Shown: piece after piece, positions 52,792-60,885 of the stretch
Layout: the number at the start of each line of letters is the position of its first letter
Position numbering within the stretch: position 1 is the first letter of the stretch
NCBI GenBank assembly: GCA_016190665.1
Contig: JACPQD010000104.1
Span: 62,001 to 126,000, forward strand
DNA from: Chloroflexota bacterium
GTDB lineage: Bacteria > Chloroflexota > Dehalococcoidia > JACPQD01
DNA: 64,000 bases
Direction of reading: 5' to 3'
Position numbers and translations under genes: made by a program
The notes under the pieces: model-generated
Told to the model about the DNA's origin: nothing
The model's database searches: none
The model's input: the letters and a program-made list of their open reading frames with translations, nothing else

Positions 52792-54777
52792 ATGTCCAAG
52801 AGAGCTTTTATCACAGTTTCCCTGGGGCTGGCCCTGACAATGGCGGCCGGATTCTTCGGTTATGCCAGCTTCCTTCGCGTCAGCTATCGAGCAGATTCGG
52901 CGCTGGGGCATTTGCGCCGAGCGGAAGCCACCGTGAAGCAGTCGCCAGCCGACTTGCTGAAGAGGGATGCTCTGGACCGTGCAATCGCCGACCTGGCTGC
53001 GGCCGAGGCGAGTCTTGCCTCTATTAAGCGGGAGCCGCTGCTTTCTCTGGTAGGACTTGTGGGCTGGGTGCCGCGATGGGGCGCCGAGGCGCGGGCGGTG
53101 GTAGATCTGCTGGACGTTGCCCTTGATACAGCTTCCGCGGGGCGACTGGCTGGTGAAGGGTTAAAGCCGATAGTGGAGGCGGCGTCTGGTCAAACGTTCG
53201 CCCTCTTCGGGGACAGCGGCTTCGATACAGGACTGATGGGCGCAATGAAAGTGGGCAAACCGAGCTTCGAGGCTGCAGCCAGCAAATCGGAGAAGGCGCG
53301 GCAGAGGCTCAAATCCGTGAAGGCTGCTGAGCCTACCGGGGCGCTGGCCGATGGCGTCAAACGGTTGGAGGCGCTGCTCCCTTCGCTCCAGGCGGTGGTC
53401 GAACTCGGCCGCGCCGCTCCCGAATTGACGGCGTCACTGCTGGGCATCGACAAACCTAGGAGATATCTGATTATTTCTCAGAACAGCGAGGAACTGCGGG
53501 CGACGGGCGGTTTCATAGCTGGCGTCTGGCTTCTCGGTCTAGCTGGAGGGAAAATAGCCGAGTTGGATTTCAAGGACAGTTCTGATGTGGACGACCTTTC
53601 GAAGCGCTATCCGCCTCCTCCTCCCGCCGTCAGCAAGTACATGTGGGGTGGGGTCTGGCTCTTCCGGGACGCGAACTGGTCTCCTGATTTCCCGACCTCC
53701 GCCCGGTACATTGAGGATTTCTATAAGCTGGGCCAGGACGTTTCCGTGGATGGTGTGGTAGCCGTAGACCAGCAGATGCTTGAAAGCGTTCTTTCGCTCA
53801 CCGGCCCCATATTCATCAGGGAGTTTCAGGAGTTGGTGGACGCCGGGAACGTTGTGGACAAGATGGTTCGTACTCCCGGCGCTGTGGGACCTCGCGGTCT
53901 CGAGCAAACACGTGCAAAGAAGCTCTTCATGGCCGCCCTGTTCCAGGAGTTGCTGTTGAGGATCCAGAGTGGGCTGGATGCAGACACAGCGGTGAAGCTT
54001 GGGGGCTTGATCGCACAGGCATGGGAGGAAAAGCATCTGCTGATGCACTTCAACGATCCCACGGTGCAGGGTCTCTTGCACCGTAGCCAGCGGGATGGAG
54101 CCATTAGACCTTCCGAAGGCGACTTTCTTATGGTTGTAGATAGCAATGTGGCCTATCGTAAGCTCAACGCTCGGATATCAGCGTCTATCCGCTACGATGT
54201 CTCCCTGGGTAAAGATGGAACCGCCCAGGCAAAGGTGGTTCTGAATTACAAGAACAACAGCACAGAGAGAATCAACGAATGTCTTCAGGACACTTTGCGG
54301 GGAGCAGCTTACGAGCAGTGGCGTGAGGGATGCTACTGGGACTATGTCCGCGTCTACGTGCCCAAAGGTGCGAAGCTGCTCCAGAGCAGCCACATCCCGA
54401 TGCCTAAGGGCAGCTTCTGGCTCCGGCTGGGCAAGGCGGCGGCGGAGGATGGGGCAATGCTCGCCTCGCCGGAGGGAGGCAAAGACGTTTTTGACGCCTT
54501 CTTCGACCTGGCCCCGGGTGCCTCCCGGGAGGTCTCCTTCAGCTACGGTCTTCCGTCTTTGGCTCTGGGCGGCGCAAGGGCTAACCGGTATGAACTGCTG
54601 GTCCAGAAGCAGCCGGGGACTCCCGGCATCCCGGTGCGTGTCGGCGTGAGTCTGCCGCCAGGCGCGAAGATCGTCTCGGCTGAACCTACCCCGCTGAAGA
54701 CCGGAGCCGGCCACGTTGAGTTCCAGGCCGACTTGACGAGGGACCTTAAGTTTGTAATAGCTTATCTGGTGGAGTAG
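52792..54777 (+). CDS. DUF4012 domain-containing membrane-anchored protein
   Basis: 661 aa with one N-terminal transmembrane helix (about residues 8-28), a coiled-coil-like helical region (residues 35-150), and the DUF4012 domain with RRYLIISQNSEELRATGGF, FRDANWSPDFPTSARYIEDF and VDGVVAVDQQMLESVL. The C-terminal third is beta-rich. The family occurs in Chloroflexota and Actinobacteria next to polysaccharide genes; function unknown, extracytoplasmic by topology. The 154-nt gap before it contains AGGCTC and GAGCCT, which could pair and partly hide the GGAG ribosome site. Confidence 0.85.
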   Translation: MSKRAFITVSLGLALTMAAGFFGYASFLRVSYRADSALGHLRRAEATVKQSPADLLKRDALDRAIADLAAAEASLASIKREPLLSLVGLVGWVPRWGAEARAVVDLLDVALDTASAGRLAGEGLKPIVEAASGQTFALFGDSGFDTGLMGAMKVGKPSFEAAASKSEKARQRLKSVKAAEPTGALADGVKRLEALLPSLQAVVELGRAAPELTASLLGIDKPRRYLIISQNSEELRATGGFIAGVWLLGLAGGKIAELDFKDSSDVDDLSKRYPPPPPAVSKYMWGGVWLFRDANWSPDFPTSARYIEDFYKLGQDVSVDGVVAVDQQMLESVLSLTGPIFIREFQELVDAGNVVDKMVRTPGAVGPRGLEQTRAKKLFMAALFQELLLRIQSGLDADTAVKLGGLIAQAWEEKHLLMHFNDPTVQGLLHRSQRDGAIRPSEGDFLMVVDSNVAYRKLNARISASIRYDVSLGKDGTAQAKVVLNYKNNSTERINECLQDTLRGAAYEQWREGCYWDYVRVYVPKGAKLLQSSHIPMPKGSFWLRLGKAAAEDGAMLASPEGGKDVFDAFFDLAPGASREVSFSYGLPSLALGGARANRYELLVQKQPGTPGIPVRVGVSLPPGAKIVSAEPTPLKTGAGHVEFQADLTRDLKFVIAYLVE

Positions 54778-54867
54778 CTCGGGGTCTGCGGGATGAGTGG
54801 GTTCTGCTCCGACCGGGATAGGCCGCGATTTGGGTCCCGGGGGTCAGTCCCTATCGATGCTCCGCGC

Positions 54868-54896
54868 TTGCATGCCGTGCGTATGGAATATATACT
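54868..54896 (+). promoter_or_regulatory. Promoter of the adaptor-lipoprotein gene
   Basis: -35 TTGCAT (54868-54873), 17-bp spacer, -10 TATACT (54891-54896) within AATATATACT. The start near 54903 lies downstream of the earliest in-frame ATG (54793) and supports GTG 54958 as the translation start. Confidence 0.55.
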
Positions 54897-54957
54897 AGCC
54901 GTATTGATCAACCGTGACGCGTCGGCGCGTCTCAATTTCAACCGGGGGGGATGGGAA

Positions 54958-56262
54958 GTGGTTTTTGCCATAAAAAGGGTTCTCTTGCTTCTGACCTTGA
55001 TGCCTTTGTTCGCGGCGGGGTGCGAGTTCTTGCCGCAACCGGAGCCGACGGTTGCCTTTGTTCCGCCACCGACCGCAACGCCGGCCGCAGGTTCTCTCTT
55101 CACTGTCAGGCCTGGCGTCATCGTGGATGCAGTGAAGGTCAGAGGTCGTGTGGCCGCGACCCGGGAAGCCTTCCTGTTCTTTGGTCGCGAGGGGTGGTTG
55201 AAGACGCTGAACATCAAGCCCGGGGATCAGGTGACAGAGGGAAGCCTCATTGCCGAGCTTAACGACCCCGAGTTGAACCGTCAGGTGGCTGACGCCGAGT
55301 ATTTCGTCAATAAGGGCACGCTGGATGTGTTTCAGGCCAGGGAGAACCGGTTAGAAAGAAGTCGGCTTGTTGTGGAGAGGGCGAGGGCGAATCTGCAACG
55401 CATCGATGCTGGGCTGGAGGCTGCCAGGATATCGGCGGCCTATCGGAAGACCCTCAAAGATAGAGCATATGACTCTTACGTGCAAGTCGCCTGGAAAGAG
55501 AACAAGGAGACGCTGGACGCGCTGAATCAACTGGAGGAGCGGGAAATGGCCTACTCGGAGGCGGCTGCCCGGCTCAAGACGTTGGAGATAGATCGGCAAG
55601 TTACGGCCGTAGATGTGGAGATTCTCGAGAAGGACCTGGAAAACGCCAGGATACAGGCGGCTACAGAAGAAGGCAACCTTGCCTATCGCCAGAGGGTCCT
55701 CGATCTCACTCGCGAGAGGCTGGCCGAGACCCGCATCGAGGCGCCGTTCTCCGGGGCAATCCTTTCCGTGGAGGCGAAGCTAGGGGACAAGATCAATCCT
55801 TTCGAGCCCATCGGCATCATGGCGGACCCATCGCATTTGCAAGTAGAGGCCAACGTGACAGAGGTCGATGCGGCGAAGGTTGCCGAAGGCATGCCTGTCG
55901 AGATAACTTTGGATGCCTTCCCGCAGAGCAAGTTCAAGGGCAAGGTTGTACAGGTCGCCTCGAAAGCATCGATGTGGCAAGGCAAGAGCGTGTATAAGGT
56001 GATGGTCGACTTCGACGACTCGGCAAACGTGCGAGCGGCAGTTCGAATGGGCGCAGACGTCAGCATTGCCAGCAGAACGAAGACGAATACCCTCGTCCTC
56101 CCCGCGCGGGCAGTCTATTCGGACGGCATCGATAGGTATGTGGACCTGGTCTCGCAGCAGGGCAGGGCTGAAAAGACTCGCGTGGAGATCGGTATCAGTG
56201 ATGGGAATCAGACGGAAGTGCTGAATGGACTGAAGGCGGGGCAAGTCGTTAAGATCCCGTGA
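54958..56262 (+). CDS. HlyD/RND-type periplasmic adaptor, lipoprotein
   Basis: About 434 aa. A lipoprotein signal (FAIKRVLLLLTLMPLFAAGC) ends in a cysteine at residue 22. The body has a biotinyl-lipoyl-like half (GWLKTLNIKPGDQVTEGSL), a long coiled coil (about residues 120-250) and the second half with RIEAPFSGAILSVEAKLGDK, then the beta-barrel region VEANVTEVDAAKVAEGM. Such adaptors link an inner-membrane pump to the exterior. No ABC or RND partner lies in the window, so it is an orphan adaptor. GTG 54958 is chosen for the signal peptide, a G-rich ribosome site and the upstream promoter. Confidence 0.85.
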   Translation: MVFAIKRVLLLLTLMPLFAAGCEFLPQPEPTVAFVPPPTATPAAGSLFTVRPGVIVDAVKVRGRVAATREAFLFFGREGWLKTLNIKPGDQVTEGSLIAELNDPELNRQVADAEYFVNKGTLDVFQARENRLERSRLVVERARANLQRIDAGLEAARISAAYRKTLKDRAYDSYVQVAWKENKETLDALNQLEEREMAYSEAAARLKTLEIDRQVTAVDVEILEKDLENARIQAATEEGNLAYRQRVLDLTRERLAETRIEAPFSGAILSVEAKLGDKINPFEPIGIMADPSHLQVEANVTEVDAAKVAEGMPVEITLDAFPQSKFKGKVVQVASKASMWQGKSVYKVMVDFDDSANVRAAVRMGADVSIASRTKTNTLVLPARAVYSDGIDRYVDLVSQQGRAEKTRVEIGISDGNQTEVLNGLKAGQVVKIP

Positions 56263-56275
56263 AAGGTTACCCCAT

Positions 56276-57787
56276 ATGGCAATGACCAGCAAAGCGCCGG
56301 TCAGCGTAGCACGATACTACGGAGCGCTTCAGGAGATTGCGCGGGCGGCCAACTCTGGGGCGTCGATCAAGGAGGCGCTGGACGCCATCGTCAGGATTGC
56401 GGCCAAAGCGCTTCGCGGCAGCGCTTGCTCATTGCTTTTCCTTGATCCCGAGAAGAGACGCCTCACCCACAGCTCCCATTATGGCCTCAGCGACTGGTAC
56501 GTTCGCAAGGGACTGCTGGACGCGAGTCGCAGTCTGGCTGAATCGCTGGAAGGCAAGACCGTGGCTATCTACGACGTGGCCAAGGACCCTCGCGTTCAGT
56601 ATCCGGAAGTCGCCGAAAAGGAGCGCATTGCCTCGATTCTCAGCGTTCCGCTGGTGGCCAAGGGAGAGGTGATGGGGACGGCGCGCGTGTACACCAGGGA
56701 ACGCCGGCGTTTCTCCAAGAAGGAGGAGGCGTTTCTTTCGGCTGTCGCCGATTTGAGCGTTCTCGCCCTGGAGAAGAGGGACACGGGGAAAATTCCAGAG
56801 GAAGGGACCAGGGGTGAGGCCGAGAAAGGCTGCGTCCCGATGGGCAGGGCCGTGGTTTTCGCCCATCCCAGCGAGGAGGAGTTTGCCCGTCTGCTGGATT
56901 TCTACCAGATAGAATGGGTCTATGAGCCGCGGTCGTTTCCATTGCGCTGGGAGGGAGAGAGGATAAAGGAGATGTTCACGCCGGACTTCTATTTGCCGGC
57001 GCTGGACCTCTATATCGAGCTCACCACTTTGAAGCAGAGCCTGGTCACGCAGAAGAATCGCAAGCTGCGGCGTATCAAGGACCTCTACCCCGACATCAAC
57101 ATCAAGCTGCTATATCAGAAGGACTATCTGCGCCTGCTGGCGAAGTATGGTTATGGGCCACTGGCAGGCGCCACGGTTAGGGGTGTCGAGAAGGTATTCC
57201 TGAGCGGCGGTCAGATCCAGGCCAGGGTCAGGCAGCTTGGTCGGCAGATCTCGAAAGACTATGCTGGCCGGCCCCTGGTGCTTATTGGCGTTTTGAGGGG
57301 AGTCGTGTGTTTTATGGCCGACTTGATGCGTCACCTCACCCAGATCGCTGGGGTTGACTTCCTATCCATCTCCTATTACACGGAAGATACGTCGGGAGCG
57401 GTGAGGATAACCAAGGACCTGGACATAAGCATCGCCGGTCAGGATGTGCTTATGGTCGAGGACATAGTCGATACCGGGATGACGCTCAACTACATCTTGA
57501 AATACCTGGACGCGCGCAAACCGGCGAGCTTGAAAGTTTGTGCGCTGCTGGATAAGCGGGTCCGGCGCCTCGTGGACGTGCCGCTCGATTACATAGGTTT
57601 TGAGATACCTGATGAGTTCGTGGTGGGGTACGGGCTGGATTACCGAGAGCAATACCGGAATTTGCCCTTCATTGGTATTCTCAAGCCTGAGATCGCCGAC
57701 ATTTCGCAGGAAGCCACGAACAAGGCCGAAGTCGGTCCCGAGGCTGTGCGGGCGAGGCATAAGAGCGCCGCAGCCTCAGGCGGCTGA
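56276..57787 (+). CDS. GAF / nuclease-like / hypoxanthine phosphoribosyltransferase fusion
   Basis: 503 aa in three parts. Residues about 15-165 are a GAF domain (ALRGSACSLLFLDPEK, SLAESLEGKTVAIYDVAKD, ILSVPLVAKGEVMGTARVY, ending AVADLSVLALEKR). Residues about 195-295 resemble a PD-(D/E)xK-like nuclease fold (WVYEPRSFPLRW, FTPDFYLPALDLYIELTTLK) with Thr where the catalytic Lys usually is. Residues about 305-485 are HPRT: VFLSGGQIQARV, VLIGVLRGVVCFMADL and the PRPP loop VEDIVDTGMTL, with GYGLDYREQYRNLPFIG. The latter two parts occur together in other bacteria; the GAF addition is unusual. Suggests ligand-sensing control of purine salvage. It ends 12 nt into the convergent DUF72 gene. Confidence 0.88.
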   Translation: MAMTSKAPVSVARYYGALQEIARAANSGASIKEALDAIVRIAAKALRGSACSLLFLDPEKRRLTHSSHYGLSDWYVRKGLLDASRSLAESLEGKTVAIYDVAKDPRVQYPEVAEKERIASILSVPLVAKGEVMGTARVYTRERRRFSKKEEAFLSAVADLSVLALEKRDTGKIPEEGTRGEAEKGCVPMGRAVVFAHPSEEEFARLLDFYQIEWVYEPRSFPLRWEGERIKEMFTPDFYLPALDLYIELTTLKQSLVTQKNRKLRRIKDLYPDINIKLLYQKDYLRLLAKYGYGPLAGATVRGVEKVFLSGGQIQARVRQLGRQISKDYAGRPLVLIGVLRGVVCFMADLMRHLTQIAGVDFLSISYYTEDTSGAVRITKDLDISIAGQDVLMVEDIVDTGMTLNYILKYLDARKPASLKVCALLDKRVRRLVDVPLDYIGFEIPDEFVVGYGLDYREQYRNLPFIGILKPEIADISQEATNKAEVGPEAVRARHKSAAASGG

Positions 57788-58540
57788 GAGCAGTTCGCTA
57801 AGCCTCTTCGCGTTGGCCACCGCGTACGCTTCGGCGTCATTGTTGAAATAGATGTAGGCGGCCTTCAACCCCTTACTCAGCTCTTTGATTCTCTCCGCCC
57901 AAGTCTGAAGCTCGTCCTCTGTATAGTTGCTGGCGTAAATGGCCGAGCTACCGTGAAAGCGAACGTAGGCGAAATCGGCGGTAGCCACCACCGGACAAGA
58001 AACCTCGGGCATGTCCATAATGCAGAAGCCGGCGTTGTGCCTGCGCAGCGTCTGGAAAGTACTGTCCACGAGCCAGGATACGTGGCGGAACTCGAACACG
58101 TGGGAGAGTTCGCGAGAAAGAAGCCGGAGGAATGCCTCCAGAGCTTCCTCATTCCCCTGGTTTTTGGGCATGTTGGGCGGCAACTGATACAGGAGAGGCC
58201 CCAGTTTCTCCCGGAGGACTTGAGCCCTCTGCAAAAAGAGTTTGATGCTCGATTCCACGTTTCGCAGCTTCTTCAGATGGGTTATGAACCGGCTTGCCTT
58301 GACGGCGAAAACAAAGCCTGCCGGGGTCCCGTCTCGCCATGACTCGAAGGCCGATTCGGAAGGAAGGCGGTAGAACGGGTTGTTGAGCTCTACCGTGGTG
58401 AAATAGCGGCTGTAGAAGTCGAGCCACTGGGACTTGGGGAGCTCCCTGGGGTAAAATCTGTCTCGCCAGTGGTCATAATGGAAACCGCTGGTGCCGATAT
58501 AGCACTTCAAGGCCGCCGCTTGTCCTCCTCGCTCTGTCAT
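57776..58540 (-). CDS. DUF72 family protein (YecE-like)
   Basis: 254 aa with the signature start YIGTSGFHYDHWRDRFYP, YFTTVELNNPFYRLP, FAVKASRFITHLKKL, GPLLYQLPPNMPKN, FEFRHVSWLVDSTF, and YVRFHGSSAIYASNYTEDEL. This TIM-barrel family is widespread and of unknown biochemical function. Full length. Convergent with and overlapping the HPRT fusion by 12 nt, so no room for a terminator between them. ATG at 58540 has AAAGGA on the minus strand. Confidence 0.9.
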   Translation of the reverse strand: MTERGGQAAALKCYIGTSGFHYDHWRDRFYPRELPKSQWLDFYSRYFTTVELNNPFYRLPSESAFESWRDGTPAGFVFAVKASRFITHLKKLRNVESSIKLFLQRAQVLREKLGPLLYQLPPNMPKNQGNEEALEAFLRLLSRELSHVFEFRHVSWLVDSTFQTLRRHNAGFCIMDMPEVSCPVVATADFAYVRFHGSSAIYASNYTEDELQTWAERIKELSKGLKAAYIYFNNDAEAYAVANAKRLSELLSAA

Positions 58541-58640
58541 ACCGATTCCTTTACCCGCTATTCAGTCAAGGGGCGAGCATGGAAGGGAGCGCCGAGAATG
58601 ATAGCTATGGGAACGCCCCACTGCGCGGAGCGCCACGGCT

Positions 58641-58705
58641 GAGAAGCAGAAGCCAGAACACTCCCCCTTCGCCTTCGCTCAGGGCAGGCTCTGGCTCCGC
58701 TTCTC
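58641..58705. repeat. Imperfect inverted repeat, large hairpin
   Basis: GAGAAGCAGAAGCCAGA (58641-58657) pairs with TCTGGCTCCGCTTCTC (58690-58705) with one bulge. It lies in the 179-nt gap between two minus-strand genes, just after the zinc-ribbon stop, and could act as a transcript end, though no T-run follows. Its core repeats the GAAGC word seen in the heptamer arrays. Confidence 0.55.
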
Positions 58706-58719
58706 GTGTACAGTCTAGC

Positions 58720-59034
58720 CTAACGCCAACTGGATGGTCTCATCTTGCTGTAACAGTCGCTGCAGTAGACGGGCTTGTCCCCCCGGGGCTGGAACGGCAC
58801 AGTCGTGTCGGCGCCACACTGAGCGCAGACGGCAGGGAACATCTGCCGTTGGGTGCGCTGGCCAGCGCTGGCTCCGGGCCCATACCGATTCCCCCTCCGC
58901 GCTTCCCTGCAAGACGGACAACGCTTCGGGTCGTGGGTATAGCCTTTTTGGGCGTGGAACTCTTGCTCGGCGGTGGTGAAAGTGAAATCAGTGTCGCACT
59001 CCACGCACCGGAGAGTTCTGTCCTCAAAGCTCAC
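58720..59034 (-). CDS. Double zinc-ribbon protein with CxxC-x17-CxxC motif
   Basis: 104 aa. The N-terminal ribbon has CVECDTDFTF, FHAQKGYTHDPKRCPSC; after a Gly/Arg linker comes CAQC-x17-CSDC, exactly the CxxC-x17-CxxC spacing of a known small-protein domain. Zinc binding is by motif; the role (nucleic acid or protein contact) is unknown. The GTG start at 59034 has AAGGAGG 5 nt upstream. It is driven by a near-consensus promoter at 59139-59167 with a leader of about 100 nt, so it may be highly expressed. Confidence 0.85.
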   Translation of the reverse strand: MSFEDRTLRCVECDTDFTFTTAEQEFHAQKGYTHDPKRCPSCREARRGNRYGPGASAGQRTQRQMFPAVCAQCGADTTVPFQPRGDKPVYCSDCYSKMRPSSWR

Positions 59035-59138
59035 GGATGCCTCCTTTCTCGTTTATTTGGCTCGAGTTGGTCATCCAGGGCCTTGGAGACATCCCCACGG
59101 GATTGCAAGGTGATAAGCCAACTGAAACCGCCGAATTC

Positions 59139-59167
59139 ATTATAAGGGAGTATTCCCCATTTGACAA
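59139..59167 (-). promoter_or_regulatory. Near-consensus promoter of the zinc-ribbon gene
   Basis: On the minus strand, -35 TTGTCA (59162-59167) and -10 TATAAT (59139-59144) have a 17-bp spacer. This is the best sigma70-type promoter in the window. Confidence 0.72.
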
Positions 59168-59180
59168 GGGGTAAATAGCG

Positions 59181-60056
59181 CTAGGGGGCGATAAGCTGGG
59201 AAACTGGTACTATCGAAAAGCCCTTATTCTGAATCCCGTTGATGATTTCGTCAAGAATCTCGGCCGTTGCTTCGCTCCCAAGATGGTTTACCACAATGCT
59301 GCCATTGGAAACTCCAGCCACTACCTTCTGTCGCACGTTGGACGGAATCGCTCCCTCCACCCAGTCCCCGGAGTCGAGAGTCCAGTATATGCTCCGGTAG
59401 CCGGCTTCGGCGATCACCCGATTTGTCCTGGCGTTGCGGCTGCCGAAGGGAGCGCGAAAGAAGGGCTTCGTGGTGCTGCCGGTGATTTTCTGTACTGTAT
59501 CCTCGGTGCGGCGCAACTCCTCCTGGATCTGCTGGTCGCTCAGGTTGACGAAGTCAGGATGACTGTAGGAGTGGTTCGCCAGCTCATGCCCGTCGGCTGC
59601 CATCTGCCGCAACAACTCGGGGTTCTTTTGGGCATAGTCTCCGGTGATGAAGAGGGTCACGCGCAGCTTGTGGGCGCGCAGGGTATCGAGTATCTTGGGC
59701 GTGGGTCTTGAAGATGCGCCGGCGTCGAAGGTCAGCGCCACCTGAGGACGAGCCGTATTGCCTCTGGCTATCTCGGCGATGGCGGCGCCCCCAACGGCGA
59801 CCGGAGGCTTGGCCGCGGCGGGCGGTTTCGTTGGGACGAGAGTGGGGGCAAGGGTCGGGGTGGCGGTGGGCGGGCGGGGCGTGGCGGTCGGGGCCTTCGT
59901 GGCCGTGGGAGCCGTAGTCGCCGTCGGTGGGACCCTGGTCGCAGTGGCAGTGGCCGTGCTGGGGGCGGGCGTGGGGGTGGGCGTAGCCTGGGCGGCGATG
60001 GCGCAGGCGGAGAGAAAGAGGCATACGATCGAGAGGAGCGAAAGATGTGATTTCAA
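59181..60056 (-). CDS. Polysaccharide deacetylase (NodB) lipoprotein
   Basis: 291 aa. A lipoprotein signal with lipobox LSAC (Cys18) is followed by a Thr/Pro/Ala-rich linker (about residues 25-85) that spans the envelope. The NodB homology domain has motif 1 TFDAGA, motif 2 HSYSHPDF with metal-binding H-x3-H and motif 3 RAPFGSRN, plus LDSGDW. It would remove N- or O-acetyl groups from an extracellular glycan such as peptidoglycan or the locus polysaccharide. TTG start at 60056 with GGAGGA about 10 nt upstream. Confidence 0.88.
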   Translation of the reverse strand: MKSHLSLLSIVCLFLSACAIAAQATPTPTPAPSTATATATRVPPTATTAPTATKAPTATPRPPTATPTLAPTLVPTKPPAAAKPPVAVGGAAIAEIARGNTARPQVALTFDAGASSRPTPKILDTLRAHKLRVTLFITGDYAQKNPELLRQMAADGHELANHSYSHPDFVNLSDQQIQEELRRTEDTVQKITGSTTKPFFRAPFGSRNARTNRVIAEAGYRSIYWTLDSGDWVEGAIPSNVRQKVVAGVSNGSIVVNHLGSEATAEILDEIINGIQNKGFSIVPVSQLIAP

Positions 60057-60096
60057 AGACTCGTGTCCTCCAGAGAATCGAGTATTCTTGTTTGAC

Positions 60097-60125
60097 TTGA
60101 CAGGACTTTCTCATTAACTCATAAT
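60097..60125 (+). promoter_or_regulatory. Promoter of pcm
   Basis: -35 TTGACA (60097-60102, perfect), 17-bp spacer, -10 CATAAT (60120-60125, 5 of 6). It lies in the divergent region between the deacetylase (-) and pcm (+), with a leader of about 55 nt. Confidence 0.62.
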
Positions 60126-60186
60126 ACCGTGCGGCAGCAGTTTCCCCCTCCGATTTCAGCGAGTCTCGGCCAGGGAGTGGATCGGC

Positions 60187-60858
60187 TTGTCAATAGATAA
60201 TACCATGAATCTGCAAGAGTCTCGCGATAGACTCCTCCGAAGCCTCGGCCGCGAGATAACCGACGGCCGAGTGCTCACCGCCATGGGGCGCGTCCGGCGG
60301 GAGATATTCGTACCGGAGGGGCAGCGCAGCAAGGCATATGACAACGTTCCCTTGCCTATCGGCCTGGGCCAGACCATCTCCCAACCGCTGATAGTGGGTA
60401 CAATGACCGAAGCCCTGGACCTCAGAGGCCGGGAGAAGGTGCTGGAGTTAGGCACGGGCAGCGGTTACCAGACTGCCATTCTGGCCGAACTCGCCGGCCT
60501 GGTTATCAGCGTCGAGCGTCTCGAGTATTTCGCGAGGTCGGCGGACGCCCTCCTCAGGAGCCTCGGCTACACTAACGCCGTTGTTCATCTGGTCAGCGAC
60601 ACGATCGGCTGGGCGGAGGGTGCGCCGTATGACGCTATTATCGTCACTGCCGGCGCCCCACAGGTGCCTCAGGAGCTGATCGACCAGTTGGCCAAGGGCG
60701 GGCGGCTGGTCATTCCAGTAGGCTCCAAGTTCGAACAGGACCTGATCAAGCTGGTGAAACGGGGTGGAGAGGTGACTACCACGAACCTCGGGCCTTGTCG
60801 CTTCGTACCCTTGATTGGCGAAGGGGGCTGGCCCAACGGAGAAGGCTTGGATCTGTAA
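60187..60858 (+). CDS. pcm: Protein-L-isoaspartate O-methyltransferase
   Basis: Repairs isoaspartyl residues in damaged proteins by SAM-dependent methylation. 223 aa: RREIFVPEGQRSKAYDNVPLPIG with the GQTISQPLIVGTMTEAL block, VLELGTGSGYQTAILAEL, SVERLEYFA and DAIIVTAGAPQVPQELI are all diagnostic. TTG 60187 has GGGAG 9 nt upstream; ATG 60205 (MNLQESR) would shorten it by six residues. It is flanked by minus-strand genes and is not part of the glycan operon. Confidence 0.92.
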   Translation: MSIDNTMNLQESRDRLLRSLGREITDGRVLTAMGRVRREIFVPEGQRSKAYDNVPLPIGLGQTISQPLIVGTMTEALDLRGREKVLELGTGSGYQTAILAELAGLVISVERLEYFARSADALLRSLGYTNAVVHLVSDTIGWAEGAPYDAIIVTAGAPQVPQELIDQLAKGGRLVIPVGSKFEQDLIKLVKRGGEVTTTNLGPCRFVPLIGEGGWPNGEGLDL

Positions 60859-60885
60859 CGCGTTCCCATTTAAGCTTCTAATCTG

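Noticed and set aside
59758-60117. 119-codon Val/Gly/Ala-rich plus-strand frame
   Set aside because: Complement of the Thr/Pro-rich linker of the deacetylase lipoprotein; repetitive composition only.
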